NCBI RefSeq assembly: GCF_003075095.1
Contig: NZ_QCZF01000001.1
Location: 62,001 to 126,000, forward strand
From: Blastococcus litoris
GTDB lineage: Bacteria; Actinomycetota; Actinomycetes; Mycobacteriales; Geodermatophilaceae
Direction of reading: 5' to 3'
Length of the DNA: 64,000 nt
The notes beneath the pieces are model-generated. The model saw only the letters and a list, made by a program, of their open reading frames with translations. It was not told the DNA's origin and ran no database searches. Positions 1 to 8,742 of the stretch are shown here, one piece after another (positions within the stretch are counted from its first letter, which is position 1; every line of letters begins with the position of its first letter). The position numbers and the translations under genes were made by a program.

Positions 1-1237
1 GGCCGGTGGCGACGCCGGTCCGCCCCGCCGGGGCAGCAGCGGCTGCCGCGGCGGGCAGGGCGGCGACCAGCGCACCCGAGCCGAGACCGGCGACCACCAT
101 GCAGGCCAGCGTCTCACCCAGCGTCGCGTGGAACGGCACCAGCAGGAGGTAGCCCGTGCCGACCAGGACGGCGGCGCCGATGAGCGTCGTCCGGGGGCTG
201 GTGCGGGCGGAGATCCGGGAGAACTGGCTGGCACCGACGAGCATCGAGATGACGTAGCCGCCGATCACGATCGACACCATGCTCGTCGAGAGGCCCAGCC
301 CGTAGCCGTACACGTCGGGATCGGTGCGGGCGAACGTCGACAGCGGGCCCTGGGCGCCGAGCACGCTGATGCCGAAGAGCCCCGCCGTGAGCTGGACCGG
401 CCACATGGAGGGGCTGCGGAGCACCCGGAAGTCGACCAGCGGGTCGGGGCGGCCGAGCTCGTAGCGCACGAACGGGACCACCAGCAGCAGACCCGCGGCG
501 GTCACGAGCCACGGCCAGGGCTCGCCGGCGCCGTTGATCCGCACGAAGGTCAGCCCGCCGGTGATGACCAGCAGGACGACGCTGAGCAGCGCCGCCCCGG
601 TGGCGTCGACGTCGCCCGCCAGGCGGTCGGTGCTCTCGGGCACCCGCAGCGCGACCACGGCGCAGACGCCCAGGACGAGGAAGCCGGGGACCAGCAGCAC
701 CAGCCAGAACTGGCCGGCGAAGGCGCTGCCGACCTGCCCGCCGCCCAGGGCGCCGACGATGGCGCCGAACTGCAGGGCGGCGACGATCAGGCCGGTGGCC
801 CGGCGGGTCTGCGCCGCCTGGTCCGCCCGCCCGCGGGAGCGGTCGTAGATCAGCGCGACCTGCAGCGGCAGCCAGGCGGCGTAGATGCCCTGCACCGCCC
901 AGGCGATCAGGAAGAGCGGGAAGGACTGCGCGAACGCCAGGACGACGGTGGCCGCCGCGACCACGGCGGCCGAGAGCAGCAGCATCCGCCGGTGACCGTG
1001 CAGGTCGCCGAGCTTCGCGAGGATCGGCACCGCGATCGCCGACAGCATCAGCTGGGCGGCCTCGAGCCAGTTGACGTCGGCGTCGTGGATGTCGAGGTGC
1101 CGCGCGACGTCGGTGAGCAGGGGGATGTAGTAGCCCTGCAGGACGCCGCTGGTGAACTCGACGAAGACCAGGAAGCCGACGAGGCCCCCGCCGATCCCCG
1201 CGATCCGCCCGCCGCTGCGCGCCGTCGTCCCCGTCAC
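1..1237 (-). CDS. MFS transporter (3' end outside window)
   Basis: Major facilitator superfamily permease of the inner membrane, most like DHA2-type drug/proton antiporters. The GTG start follows a clear AAGGA ribosome site six bases upstream. A cytoplasmic N-terminus of about 15 residues is followed by hydrophobic helices, and the loop 2-3 MFS signature appears as GDLHGHRRM near residues 77-85. The frame stays open to the window edge, so about 412 codons are visible and the C-terminus is missing. The substrate cannot be told from sequence. Transcribed leftwards after the excalibur-protein gene, from which a terminator-like hairpin separates it, so it is probably its own unit. Confidence 0.85.
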   Translation of the reverse strand, partial: MTGTTARSGGRIAGIGGGLVGFLVFVEFTSGVLQGYYIPLLTDVARHLDIHDADVNWLEAAQLMLSAIAVPILAKLGDLHGHRRMLLLSAAVVAAATVVLAFAQSFPLFLIAWAVQGIYAAWLPLQVALIYDRSRGRADQAAQTRRATGLIVAALQFGAIVGALGGGQVGSAFAGQFWLVLLVPGFLVLGVCAVVALRVPESTDRLAGDVDATGAALLSVVLLVITGGLTFVRINGAGEPWPWLVTAAGLLLVVPFVRYELGRPDPLVDFRVLRSPSMWPVQLTAGLFGISVLGAQGPLSTFARTDPDVYGYGLGLSTSMVSIVIGGYVISMLVGASQFSRISARTSPRTTLIGAAVLVGTGYLLLVPFHATLGETLACMVVAGLGSGALVAALPAAAAAAAPAGRTGVATG

Positions 1238-1305
1238 CCGAGGTCCTTTCCCGCTGCGCCACGGGTGGTGGCGCGGAGGGTCCGGAGCGTAGTGGGCGGG
1301 CAGTG

Positions 1306-1339
1306 CCGGGCGGAGCCCCCGGCCGGGAACTCCGCCCGG
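1306..1339 (-). terminator. terminator hairpin after excalibur-domain gene
   Basis: CCGGGCGGAG pairs perfectly with CTCCGCCCGG across a 14-nt loop, 11 bases beyond the stop codon of the leftward excalibur-domain gene. No U-tract, which is usual for high-GC actinobacterial terminators. Confidence 0.55.
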
Positions 1340-1349
1340 TCGGACGAGA

Positions 1350-2309
1350 TCAGGCCCGGCGGCGTCCGGAGGCGATCAGCCAGCTGCCCGACAGCGCGAG
1401 GGCGGCGCCCCAGGCGACCAGCGGCTGGACCGAGACGCCTGTGTAGGCGAGCTTCCCGGTTCCGGCGTAGGCCACCGGCTGGGCGTAGGTGGCCACGGTC
1501 TCCTCGCAGCCGACGCCGTCGTAGTCGCTGTCGAGGTGCGTGCCGTAGCCGTACTGGCCGGCGTACACCGGAGCGGCTCCGTAGGCGCGCGCCTCGTCGC
1601 AGTCCTTGTAGGTGAACGCGGGCTGGTGCGTCGTCGGGGGCGTGTAGTGGCCCGACGCCTGCGACGGCCGGGGCCCCTGCGTGCCACCCCCGGTCGGCGG
1701 GGTCGGGAAGCAGTCCTGGATGTCCTCGATGGCGTTCTCGATCAGCCGCTGCCCGGTCTCGAAGTCCTCGGGGGACACCCCGATCCCCTCCAGCAGGTCC
1801 TCGATGCCGGGCAGGTCGCCCGGGTCCAGGGCCTGGAGCTGCGCCTGCAGCGGTCCGGGCGCGGGAGGCGCCGAGGGACCGAGGGCGATCAGGTCCTCGA
1901 TCAGGTCCTGGATCACGCCTGCGACGCACTCGCCGGGGTTCTGGCTGGTCGAGGTGGTCGAGCCGGCCGAGGTCGACGTCGTCGTGCCGCCGGTGCTCGT
2001 CGCCGTCGCCGTCGTCGTCCCGCCGGGCTGGGTAAGGGTGATCGTCGTGATCTGGGTGAGCGTGACCGTGGCCTCTGCGGCGGCGAAGTCCGCCGCGGTG
2101 CGCTCGGCGGCCCCCGTCGTCCGGGCGGCCGACGAGCTGCCGCTGGTGTCCGCGCTGCCGGAGGTGGTCGTGCCCGGCAGGGACTCGAGGATCTCGGTGA
2201 CCTCGGCGTCGGTGGGATCGCCCGGGTCGGCCAGCGCCGACCCGGAGGAGAACAGCACCAGCACCGATGCGGCGAGCAAGGCGAACGGCATCCGCAGACG
2301 CGTGGACAT
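1350..2309 (-). CDS. secreted excalibur-domain protein with LAxTG-type sortase signal
   Basis: Predicted 319-aa surface protein. It starts MSTRLRMPF at an ATG behind a GGGGAG ribosome site; an in-frame ATG 16 codons upstream is less plausible. Residues 1-27 form a signal peptide ending ALA. A Ser/Thr/Ala-rich segment follows, then an excalibur calcium-binding motif at about residues 236-269 (DCDEARAYG ... HLDSDYDGVGCE), whose Asp/Cys pattern is diagnostic. The tail is LAYTG (287-291), a hydrophobic helix and RRR, which is a cell-wall sorting signal of the LAxTG form used by class E sortases. Inferred role: calcium-binding, wall-anchored envelope protein; the partner is unknown. Confidence 0.85.
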   Translation of the reverse strand: MSTRLRMPFALLAASVLVLFSSGSALADPGDPTDAEVTEILESLPGTTTSGSADTSGSSSAARTTGAAERTAADFAAAEATVTLTQITTITLTQPGGTTTATATSTGGTTTSTSAGSTTSTSQNPGECVAGVIQDLIEDLIALGPSAPPAPGPLQAQLQALDPGDLPGIEDLLEGIGVSPEDFETGQRLIENAIEDIQDCFPTPPTGGGTQGPRPSQASGHYTPPTTHQPAFTYKDCDEARAYGAAPVYAGQYGYGTHLDSDYDGVGCEETVATYAQPVAYAGTGKLAYTGVSVQPLVAWGAALALSGSWLIASGRRRA

Positions 2310-2450
2310 GGGCTCCCCCGAGAGCTCACAGCAGCAGTGGCCCGTGAGAGGTATCACGAGTCACAGGTAATCGCTGACACGAGTTCCCGGTACCGCGAGG
2401 ACCGTTCCGTCACGCGTCAGCGCGCCGCGACGCGCAGTAGCGCTTCGCGC

Positions 2451-3686
2451 TCAGAGCGACGCGCGCGCCACCGGGCACGACATGCAGCGCGGCCCGCCCC
2501 GGCCGCTCCCCAGCTCCGAGCCCGCGATCCGCACGACCTCGATGCCGGCGGCCTCCAGCGCGGCGTTCGTGACGGTGTTCCGCTCGTAGGCCACGGCCAG
2601 CCGCGGCGCGAGCGCCAGGGTGTTGTTGCCGTCGTCCCACTGCTCGCGCTCGGCGGTGACCGGGTCCAGCCCGGTGTCGATGACCCGCAGCCGGTCGATG
2701 CCCATGGCGGCGGCCGCCGCGGTGAGGAACGGCTGCGGTCCGGCGACCGCCAGCTCGGCGGTGTCGGCGTCGTCGGCGACCCCGTCGGGAGCGGTGACCG
2801 TCCAGGCGACCAGCGAGTCGGCGACCGCCGGGTACATGACCATCGCGTCGACGTCGACCATGGTCGCGATGGTGTCCAGGTGCATGGTGGCCCGCTGCTG
2901 GGCGATCGGGACGACGAGCACCGTGTGCGCCAGCCGGCGGGCGAAGAGCCGCCGGGCCAGCCGCTCGGCACCACCGGGCGTCGTCCGCTCCCCGACGCCG
3001 ACGGCCACGACGCCCGGCGAGAGCAGCAGCACGTCACCGCCCTCCAGGTGCTCGAGGTGCGCCCCGTAGAGCTGCTCCACCCCGGCGAAGCGCGGGTGGT
3101 GGGCGTAGACGGCGGCGGTGATCGTGCTCTCCCGGTGACGCGCGGGCATGGCCAGCGACGTCACCGCGACCTCGTCGCCCACCCACACCGACGAGTCGCG
3201 GGTGAACAGCAGGTTGGGCAGCGGGGGCACGACGAAGTCGCCGCGGTCCATGACCTCGAAGGCCAGGCCCTTGCCGCCGCGCAGCTCGTCGTGGGCCAGC
3301 CCCGCGATGAGCGCGCCGGCGAGGTCCTCCGGGTCGAGCCCGGACAGGTGCGTGGTCGTGGCCCGCTGGAGGGTGGCGCCCAGCCGCGGGTCGTCCACCG
3401 CCGCGGCGATGAGCTCGGCGCGGGCCGAGGGGAACGACAGCACCTCGGCCAGCAGCCGGTCGAGGTGCAGCACCTCGACCCCGCGGTCGCGCAGCGCCTG
3501 GGCGAAGGCGTCGTGCTCCTCCTGCGCGCGGTCGACCCACGGGACGCCGTCGAACAGGAGCTCGTCGTTGTTGCGCGGCGTCAGCCGCCGCAGCTCGGCC
3601 CCGGGGCGGTGCAGCAGCACGGTGCCCAGCCGGCCGACCTCGCTGGTGGCGCCCATGGCCGGCACGGCGTCGCCGTCGTCGATCAT
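2451..3686 (-). CDS. arcA: arginine deiminase
   Basis: Hydrolyses L-arginine to citrulline and ammonia, the first step of the ADI pathway. The 411-aa length is normal. Guanidino-group-modifying-enzyme motifs are present in order: LFTRDSS, LEGGDV, MHLDT, WDDGNN, and the terminal [11 protein letters not shown] with catalytic Cys401. No ornithine carbamoyltransferase (arcB), carbamate kinase (arcC) or antiporter gene lies nearby, so it may act alone in arginine catabolism, nitrogen supply or acid stress. The upstream DUF7144 gene ends 49 bp before its start in the same direction, so co-transcription is possible. Confidence 0.93.
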   Translation of the reverse strand: MIDDGDAVPAMGATSEVGRLGTVLLHRPGAELRRLTPRNNDELLFDGVPWVDRAQEEHDAFAQALRDRGVEVLHLDRLLAEVLSFPSARAELIAAAVDDPRLGATLQRATTTHLSGLDPEDLAGALIAGLAHDELRGGKGLAFEVMDRGDFVVPPLPNLLFTRDSSVWVGDEVAVTSLAMPARHRESTITAAVYAHHPRFAGVEQLYGAHLEHLEGGDVLLLSPGVVAVGVGERTTPGGAERLARRLFARRLAHTVLVVPIAQQRATMHLDTIATMVDVDAMVMYPAVADSLVAWTVTAPDGVADDADTAELAVAGPQPFLTAAAAAMGIDRLRVIDTGLDPVTAEREQWDDGNNTLALAPRLAVAYERNTVTNAALEAAGIEVVRIAGSELGSGRGGPRCMSCPVARASL

Positions 3687-3735
3687 GCGCAGAGGTTCGC
3701 ACAGCGGCGGGATCGGCGGCCCGCCACCCGCCGGG

Positions 3736-4188
3736 TCAGCGGCTGTGCCGCATCTCCTCGCCGTGCACGGTGAGGGCGTAGATGACCAGGACGTCGAACG
3801 CGATGACGATCGTCGACCACCAGGGATAGGCGGGCAGGAACGCGAGGTTCACGATCGCGCTCAGCACGGCCAGCACCACCCCGACCACACGGGCGACGGT
3901 GTTGCCCGCCAGCAGCCCGGCGGCCGTGAGGATGGCGACGATCCCGAGGATCAGGTGGGTCCACCCCCACACGGTGTAGTCGACCTCGACCACGAGCCCG
4001 CGGCGGCCCACGACGTAGAAGCCCTCGTCCAGGAGGGCGGCCAGACCCTGCATGGCCTGCAGCAGCCCCACGACGATCAGCACCACGCCGGCGAAGGAGA
4101 TCCACGCCATCCAGCCCGTGGGTCCCTGCCCGACCGAGCGCCGCGGCCCGATGCCGGCCTCCGCCTGCCAGTTCGACTGCTGGGTCAT
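3736..4188 (-). CDS. DUF7144-family membrane protein
   Basis: 150-aa membrane protein starting [10 protein letters not shown] at an ATG behind GGGAGGAG. After a soluble N-terminus of about 35 residues there are four hydrophobic helices, with family hallmarks [10 protein letters not shown], the [16 protein letters not shown] loop, WGWTHLILG and [19 protein letters not shown]. These match the DUF7144 family, common in actinobacteria and of unknown function. The frame is open far upstream of this ATG, but that part reads as antisense of the divergent SDR gene and was excluded. Confidence 0.85.
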   Translation of the reverse strand: MTQQSNWQAEAGIGPRRSVGQGPTGWMAWISFAGVVLIVVGLLQAMQGLAALLDEGFYVVGRRGLVVEVDYTVWGWTHLILGIVAILTAAGLLAGNTVARVVGVVLAVLSAIVNLAFLPAYPWWSTIVIAFDVLVIYALTVHGEEMRHSR

Positions 4189-4332
4189 CGTCTTCTCCTC
4201 CCGACCGTGCACGGCATGCTGCTGCGCCCGGCCGGTCCGCCGCATCGTCCGGAGCAGGTGAGCTGCGAGCGGGCTGGCTAGGGTGCGGGAGAGGTCGGCA
4301 GTGCGGCCGGCCCGCCCGACCGGAGGTACCGC

Positions 4333-5103
4333 GTGGACCTGTTCGACCTGACCGGCAAGGTGGCAGTCGTCACCGGGGGCACCCGCGGGATCGGCCTGAT
4401 GATGGCCCGCGGTCTGCTGCAGGCCGGTGCCCGCGTCTACATCAGCTCCCGCAAGGCCGAGGCCGGCGACGCCGCCGTCGCCGAGCTCGGGGCGTTCGGG
4501 ACGGTCCGGTCGATCCCCGCCGACCTCTCCCGCGAGGAGGAGTGCGTCCGGCTCGCCCAGGCGGTCGGCGAGCGGGAGGACGCGGTGCACGTCCTGGTCA
4601 ACAACGCCGGCGCCACGTGGGGCGCGCCGTCCCTGGAGGAGTTCCCCTCCTCGGCGTGGGACAAGGTCGTCGACCTCAACCTGAAGAGCCCGTTCTTCCT
4701 CACCCGCGCGTTCCTGCCCCTGCTCGAGGAGGCGGCCGACGACGACGACCCCGCGCGCGTGGTGAACGTCGGCAGCATCGACGGCCTGCACGTCCCGCCG
4801 ATGCACACGTACTCGTACTCGTCGAGCAAGGCGGCGCTGCACCACCTGACGCGGGTGCTGGCCAAGGAGCTGGGGCCACGCCGGATCACCGTCAACGCCG
4901 TCGCCCCCGGGCCCTTCGAGTCGAAGATGATGGCCGCCACGCTGGACGCCTTCGGCGCGGAGATCGCCGCCCGCGCCCCGCTGGGCCGGATCGGCCGCCC
5001 CGACGACATGGCCGGTGTCGTCGTCTACCTGGCCAGCCGGGCCGGTTCCTACGTGACCGGTGCCGTCATCCCGGTGGACGGCGGGATCGCCACCACCCGC
5101 TGA
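4333..5103 (+). CDS. SDR-family oxidoreductase
   Basis: Classical short-chain dehydrogenase/reductase, 256 aa, cytosolic, NAD(P)(H)-dependent. It has a Rossmann cofactor motif TGGTRGIG (14-21), NNAG (90-93), catalytic Ser148, Tyr162 and Lys166 (YSSSK), and a C-terminal PVDGG. GTG start behind GGAGG. Resembles FabG-like and rhamnolipid RhlG-type 3-oxoacyl reductases, but the substrate cannot be assigned. Transcribed divergently from the DUF7144 gene and converging on the SARP gene across a perfect hairpin. Confidence 0.88.
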   Translation: MDLFDLTGKVAVVTGGTRGIGLMMARGLLQAGARVYISSRKAEAGDAAVAELGAFGTVRSIPADLSREEECVRLAQAVGEREDAVHVLVNNAGATWGAPSLEEFPSSAWDKVVDLNLKSPFFLTRAFLPLLEEAADDDDPARVVNVGSIDGLHVPPMHTYSYSSSKAALHHLTRVLAKELGPRRITVNAVAPGPFESKMMAATLDAFGAEIAARAPLGRIGRPDDMAGVVVYLASRAGSYVTGAVIPVDGGIATTR

Positions 5104-5105
5104 GC

Positions 5106-5138
5106 CCCGGGATGATCAGGAGACCTGATCATCCCGGG
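5106..5138. terminator. perfect 15-bp hairpin between convergent genes
   Basis: CCCGGGATGATCAGG is followed by a 3-nt loop and its exact reverse complement. It begins 3 bases after the SDR stop and lies just beyond the stop of the SARP gene on the other strand, so it can terminate both. It forms one half of an 80-bp dispersed repeat. Confidence 0.75.
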
Positions 5139-5188
5139 TCCTGGCTCACGCTCGACCCTGAGCCAGGTCACGGCACGGTGAGCTAGGA
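5109..5188 (+). repeat. 80-bp dispersed double-hairpin repeat, copy 1
   Basis: Two hairpins in tandem: the 15-bp stem around GATGATCAGG/CCTGATCATC, then CCTGGCTCA (5140-5148) pairing with TGAGCCAGG (5159-5167). The same 80 bases, at 63 of 80 identical positions by hand alignment without gaps, recur inverted at 53291-53370. The element's right end overlaps the stop codon of the SARP gene. Confidence 0.75.
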
Positions 5189-8100
5189 CGGCGCACGCAG
5201 CGCCGGCCCGACGGTGCGCTGACGTGGTGCCACCTCGGCGACCCGGGCCAGGTGCGCGTCGGCCAGCGCCACCTGGTGGGGGGACCCGACCAGCACGCCC
5301 TGCTCGCGCGCCCCGCGCCACCACTGCCGCGCGGCCCCCAGGTCGCCACGGCGTTCGGCGATCCGCCCGAGCAGCTCGTCGTAGGCGCCGAGGGTGAGCG
5401 ACGGCGTCCCGAGCACCGCCTGACGCCCCCGGTAGGGGAGCAGCGCCTGCACCGCCGACGCCCACTCCGGCTCGTCGCCCAGCCACAGCGCCGACTCCGC
5501 CTGCAGGAGGACGGCGACGTCGCTGGCCCAGTCGCGGATCAGCGTGCGCCCCCAGCGGGCCCGCAACCGCCGTGCCTCCCCGACGTCGCCGGACTCGGCC
5601 GCCGCCAGCACCGCCATCTCCTGCAGCAGCGGGCTGCCCTCGTCCCCGGTCTCGACCAGCAGGGGGATGGCGTCGGCCAGCCGCCCGTCCGCCCGCCGGA
5701 GGGTGAACTGGTGGGCGGCGTAGGCGTGCCGCGCGTGCGGGGTGACCCGGCGGTAGAGCTCGTAGGCCTCGGTGGTGAGCTCCTCCGCGCGCTCCGCGTT
5801 CCCCCGCAGCCAGGCCAGCCCGCCCGCCTGCCAGAGGACGTGCGGCCGGATCTCGGGACCGCTCAGCGAGACCGCCAGCCGCCGCGCCTCGGCGTGGTCG
5901 GCCTCGAAGCCGGCCAGGTCGGTCATGTGCAGCCGGATCGCGGCCCGGTGCAGCCGCGCCACGAACTCCGTCCAGCGCGGCAGCCCGGAGCCGACCATGG
6001 CCAGCGACTCGTCGGCCGCGGCCAGCCGCAGCTCGGCGGCGCCGGGGCGGCCCCAGACGGCGAGGCAGAAGTTGTTCAGCGCGCGCCCGAGCAGCTCCGG
6101 ATCGCCGATGCGGCGCGCGGTCTCGACGGCCCGCCGGGCCGCGCGGACCCCGCGGTCGTCGGTGCTGAACGCCAGCTCCACGCCGAGCGTGCCCAGCAGC
6201 TGGACGGTCGTGCGGTCGTCGGCGTCGTCGGCGAGCAGGTCCTCGAGGAGGGCGACCATGTCGTCGTCCACCACGCCGTGCGGGCGCCAGTTCCAGACGG
6301 TGACGCTGCCCCACACGGCCGCCGCCTGCGCCAGGCAGGCGCGGTCGCCGAGCTGGCGCGCGACGGTGATCGCCTGGGCGACCACCTCGCGGGCCTCGGT
6401 CCGCGAGCCGCTGCGCAGCAGGTCGTTGCCCAGCGCGGTGAGCAGGTCGTGCCGGGCTCGGGCGGCGTCCGGCTCGGCCGGGTCGACCAGGTCCAGCGCG
6501 CGACGGGTGTGCACCGCCGCCTCACCGTGCGCCAGCCGGGCCCGTGCGGCGCGGGCAGCCGCGGTCGAGTACATGCGTGCGGGCGCCGGTCCGGTGACCG
6601 GCAGCGCCTCGACGAAGTGGTGGGCCAGCCGCTCCACCAGGACGTCGTCCGTGGTCGTGGCGATCCGGCGCTCCAGGGCCTCGCCCAGCCGGGCGTGCAG
6701 GCGGGCCCGGCGGAGCGCGGGCAGGTCGCCGACCAGCACCTCCTGGATCAGCGCGTGCGTGAAGCGCCAGCTCCAGGGCCGGGAGCCCTCGACCACCAGG
6801 CCGACGGCGACCGCCGAGTCGAGCGCGCCGAGGGCCGCCTCGGCGGGCAGCCGCGCCGCCTCGAGCAGGTCCAGCGTCACCTCCCGGCCGGCCACCGCGC
6901 ACAGCTCGAGCACCTCGCGGGTCCCTGCGGGCAGGCGGCTCACCCGGGTGCGCAGCACCTCGCCGACGGACGGCGGCACCGGCACGTGGTCGAGGTGCAG
7001 GTCGTGGGCGCCGACCATCCAGCGGGACAGCTCGACGACGAAGAACGGGTTGCCGCCGGTCCGGTCGTGGACGGCGGTCGCCAGCGAGCGGTCGCCGGGG
7101 GAGCCGAGCTGGGCGGCCAGCAGCGCCGCGACCTCGTCGGCGTCCAGCCCGGGCAGCCGCAGGCAGGTGGCCGACGGCTCGCGGGCCAGGCGCGCCAGGC
7201 AGTCGGTGACCGCCTCCGGCAGCTGCTCGCCCACGGTGCGCGCGGTGACGACCAGCAGCACCGGCGCGCGGGGCAGGTGCCGCGCGAGCAGGCCGAGCAG
7301 CTGGACCGAGGTGGTGTCGGCACCCTGCAGGTCGTCGAGCACCACGAGCACGGGCGCGTCGCCGGCCGCGGCCGTCAGCCGGCTGCGCAGGTCCTGGAAC
7401 AGCCGGAACCGGGCCGCGTCGGCGTCGTCGTCGGCCGAGTCGGGGCGGAGGGTGAGCTCGTCCTGGCCGAGCTGCTCGAGCACCTGCGTCCACGGCCAGA
7501 GCGCAGGGGCGCCGGCGTCGTCGGCGCACCGGCTCCACGCCACCGACCAGCCCGCCGCCCGGCCGGCCTCCGCGGCGGCCTCGGCCAGCCGGGTCTTGCC
7601 GATCCCGGCCTCGCCCTCCAGGACGACGACGGCCGCCCGGCCGGACCCCACCTGCTCGGCCACGGCCTGCAGCTGGGACAGCTCGGCGGCGCGCCCGACC
7701 AGCAGCTCGTCGACCGGCGCGAGGGCCGGGGTGGGGGGCTTGCTCGCGGGCAGCACGGGGCGGGGCAGCCGCTCCAGCAGCCGCGGGTCCTGGGTGAGCA
7801 CGGCCCGCTCGAGGTCCCGCAGTTCCGGGCCGGGGTCGATGCCGAGCTCCTCGCGCAGCAGCTCCGCGCAGCGGCGGAGGGCGTCGAGGGCCTCGGCCTG
7901 CCGGTCGGCGGCGTACAGAGCGGTGACCAGCCGGGCCCACAGCCGCTCGCGCAGGGGGTGCTCGGCGACCAGGCGCTGCAGGTCGGTGACCGCGGCCTCC
8001 GCCCGGCCGGCGGCCAGCAGGGCGTCGCACCGGCGCTCGCGCGCGCGGACGTGCAGCTCCGTCAGCCGCAGCCGGTCGGTGCCGGCCGCCGGGGAGTCAC

Positions 8101-8539
8101 CGAGCTCGGCCAGCGGCTCACCCCGCCAGAGGGCGAGCGCCTCGTCGAGGAGCGCGATGCCGGCGGCAGCGTCCCCGGCCCCGACCGCGCGGTCACCGGC
8201 CTCCACCAGCTCCGGGAAGCGCAGCAGGTCCAGGTCGGCGGACTCGGCCCGGAGCAGATACCCCGGCGGGCGGGTCAGCAGCACCGTGGGCGCCTCGCGC
8301 GGCCCGCGGCTGGGCTCGAGCACGCGCCGGAGGTGGGAGACGTAGGCCTGCAGCGTGCCGGTCACGGTCGGCGGCGGGTCGTCCCCCCACAGCGTCGCGA
8401 CGATGCGGTCGATGCCGACCACGCGGCCGGGCTCGGCGAGCAGGAGCGTCAGCAGTGCCCGGGGCTTGGCCCCACCGACGTCGAGCGGGTTGCCGTCGGG
8501 ACCCGTGACCTCGAGCGGGCCGAGGACTCGGAAACGCAC
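5183..8539 (-). CDS. large SARP-type (AfsR-like) transcriptional regulator with ATPase and TPR region
   Basis: Predicted cytosolic regulator of 1118 aa. It opens at GTG with VRFRVLGPLEV, the usual start of SARP winged-helix DNA-binding domains; a TTG 32 codons upstream is the alternative. Order: winged helix (about 1-90), bacterial transcriptional activation domain (about 95-245), AAA/STAND ATPase with Walker A GEAGIGKT (about 309-316) and Walker B LVVLDDLQGAD, then a long TPR-like helical C-terminus. Such proteins activate secondary metabolism or stress genes in actinobacteria. No biosynthetic cluster is adjacent; the divergent neighbour is a BBE-like oxidase whose promoter would lie in the shared 203-bp gap. 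The stop codon lies inside the right end of a dispersed repeat. Confidence 0.9.
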   Translation of the reverse strand: MRFRVLGPLEVTGPDGNPLDVGGAKPRALLTLLLAEPGRVVGIDRIVATLWGDDPPPTVTGTLQAYVSHLRRVLEPSRGPREAPTVLLTRPPGYLLRAESADLDLLRFPELVEAGDRAVGAGDAAAGIALLDEALALWRGEPLAELGDSPAAGTDRLRLTELHVRARERRCDALLAAGRAEAAVTDLQRLVAEHPLRERLWARLVTALYAADRQAEALDALRRCAELLREELGIDPGPELRDLERAVLTQDPRLLERLPRPVLPASKPPTPALAPVDELLVGRAAELSQLQAVAEQVGSGRAAVVVLEGEAGIGKTRLAEAAAEAGRAAGWSVAWSRCADDAGAPALWPWTQVLEQLGQDELTLRPDSADDDADAARFRLFQDLRSRLTAAAGDAPVLVVLDDLQGADTTSVQLLGLLARHLPRAPVLLVVTARTVGEQLPEAVTDCLARLAREPSATCLRLPGLDADEVAALLAAQLGSPGDRSLATAVHDRTGGNPFFVVELSRWMVGAHDLHLDHVPVPPSVGEVLRTRVSRLPAGTREVLELCAVAGREVTLDLLEAARLPAEAALGALDSAVAVGLVVEGSRPWSWRFTHALIQEVLVGDLPALRRARLHARLGEALERRIATTTDDVLVERLAHHFVEALPVTGPAPARMYSTAAARAARARLAHGEAAVHTRRALDLVDPAEPDAARARHDLLTALGNDLLRSGSRTEAREVVAQAITVARQLGDRACLAQAAAVWGSVTVWNWRPHGVVDDDMVALLEDLLADDADDRTTVQLLGTLGVELAFSTDDRGVRAARRAVETARRIGDPELLGRALNNFCLAVWGRPGAAELRLAAADESLAMVGSGLPRWTEFVARLHRAAIRLHMTDLAGFEADHAEARRLAVSLSGPEIRPHVLWQAGGLAWLRGNAERAEELTTEAYELYRRVTPHARHAYAAHQFTLRRADGRLADAIPLLVETGDEGSPLLQEMAVLAAAESGDVGEARRLRARWGRTLIRDWASDVAVLLQAESALWLGDEPEWASAVQALLPYRGRQAVLGTPSLTLGAYDELLGRIAERRGDLGAARQWWRGAREQGVLVGSPHQVALADAHLARVAEVAPRQRTVGPALRAPS

Positions 8540-8742
8540 GGGGCGGGATGCTTCCAGCGCTCCGGCGTCGGCGGCACCCCTTTCGGTGCGGATCGGGCCC
8601 GAGAGCGGTCCAAGTGCGGCACAAGTATCCGCCAAGCGGCCCTCGCGACTCTTCCGACGTCCGAACGGGCCGCGCGGTCACCACCGTCGAGCCCCCCGAT
8701 CCGCGGCCACCGCCGCGGCCGCGAAGAGGAAAGCCCTCCCTG

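Noticed and set aside
128-1615. Long plus-strand open frame opposite the first MFS gene
   Set aside because: Arg/Gly/Asp/His-rich composition without any family motif; it is the antisense of clear membrane-protein coding, an effect of very high GC.
5183-8539. SARP gene as marker of a secondary-metabolite cluster
   Set aside because: No polyketide, peptide-synthetase or other biosynthetic genes lie in the window around it; SARP-ATPase-TPR regulators also occur outside clusters.
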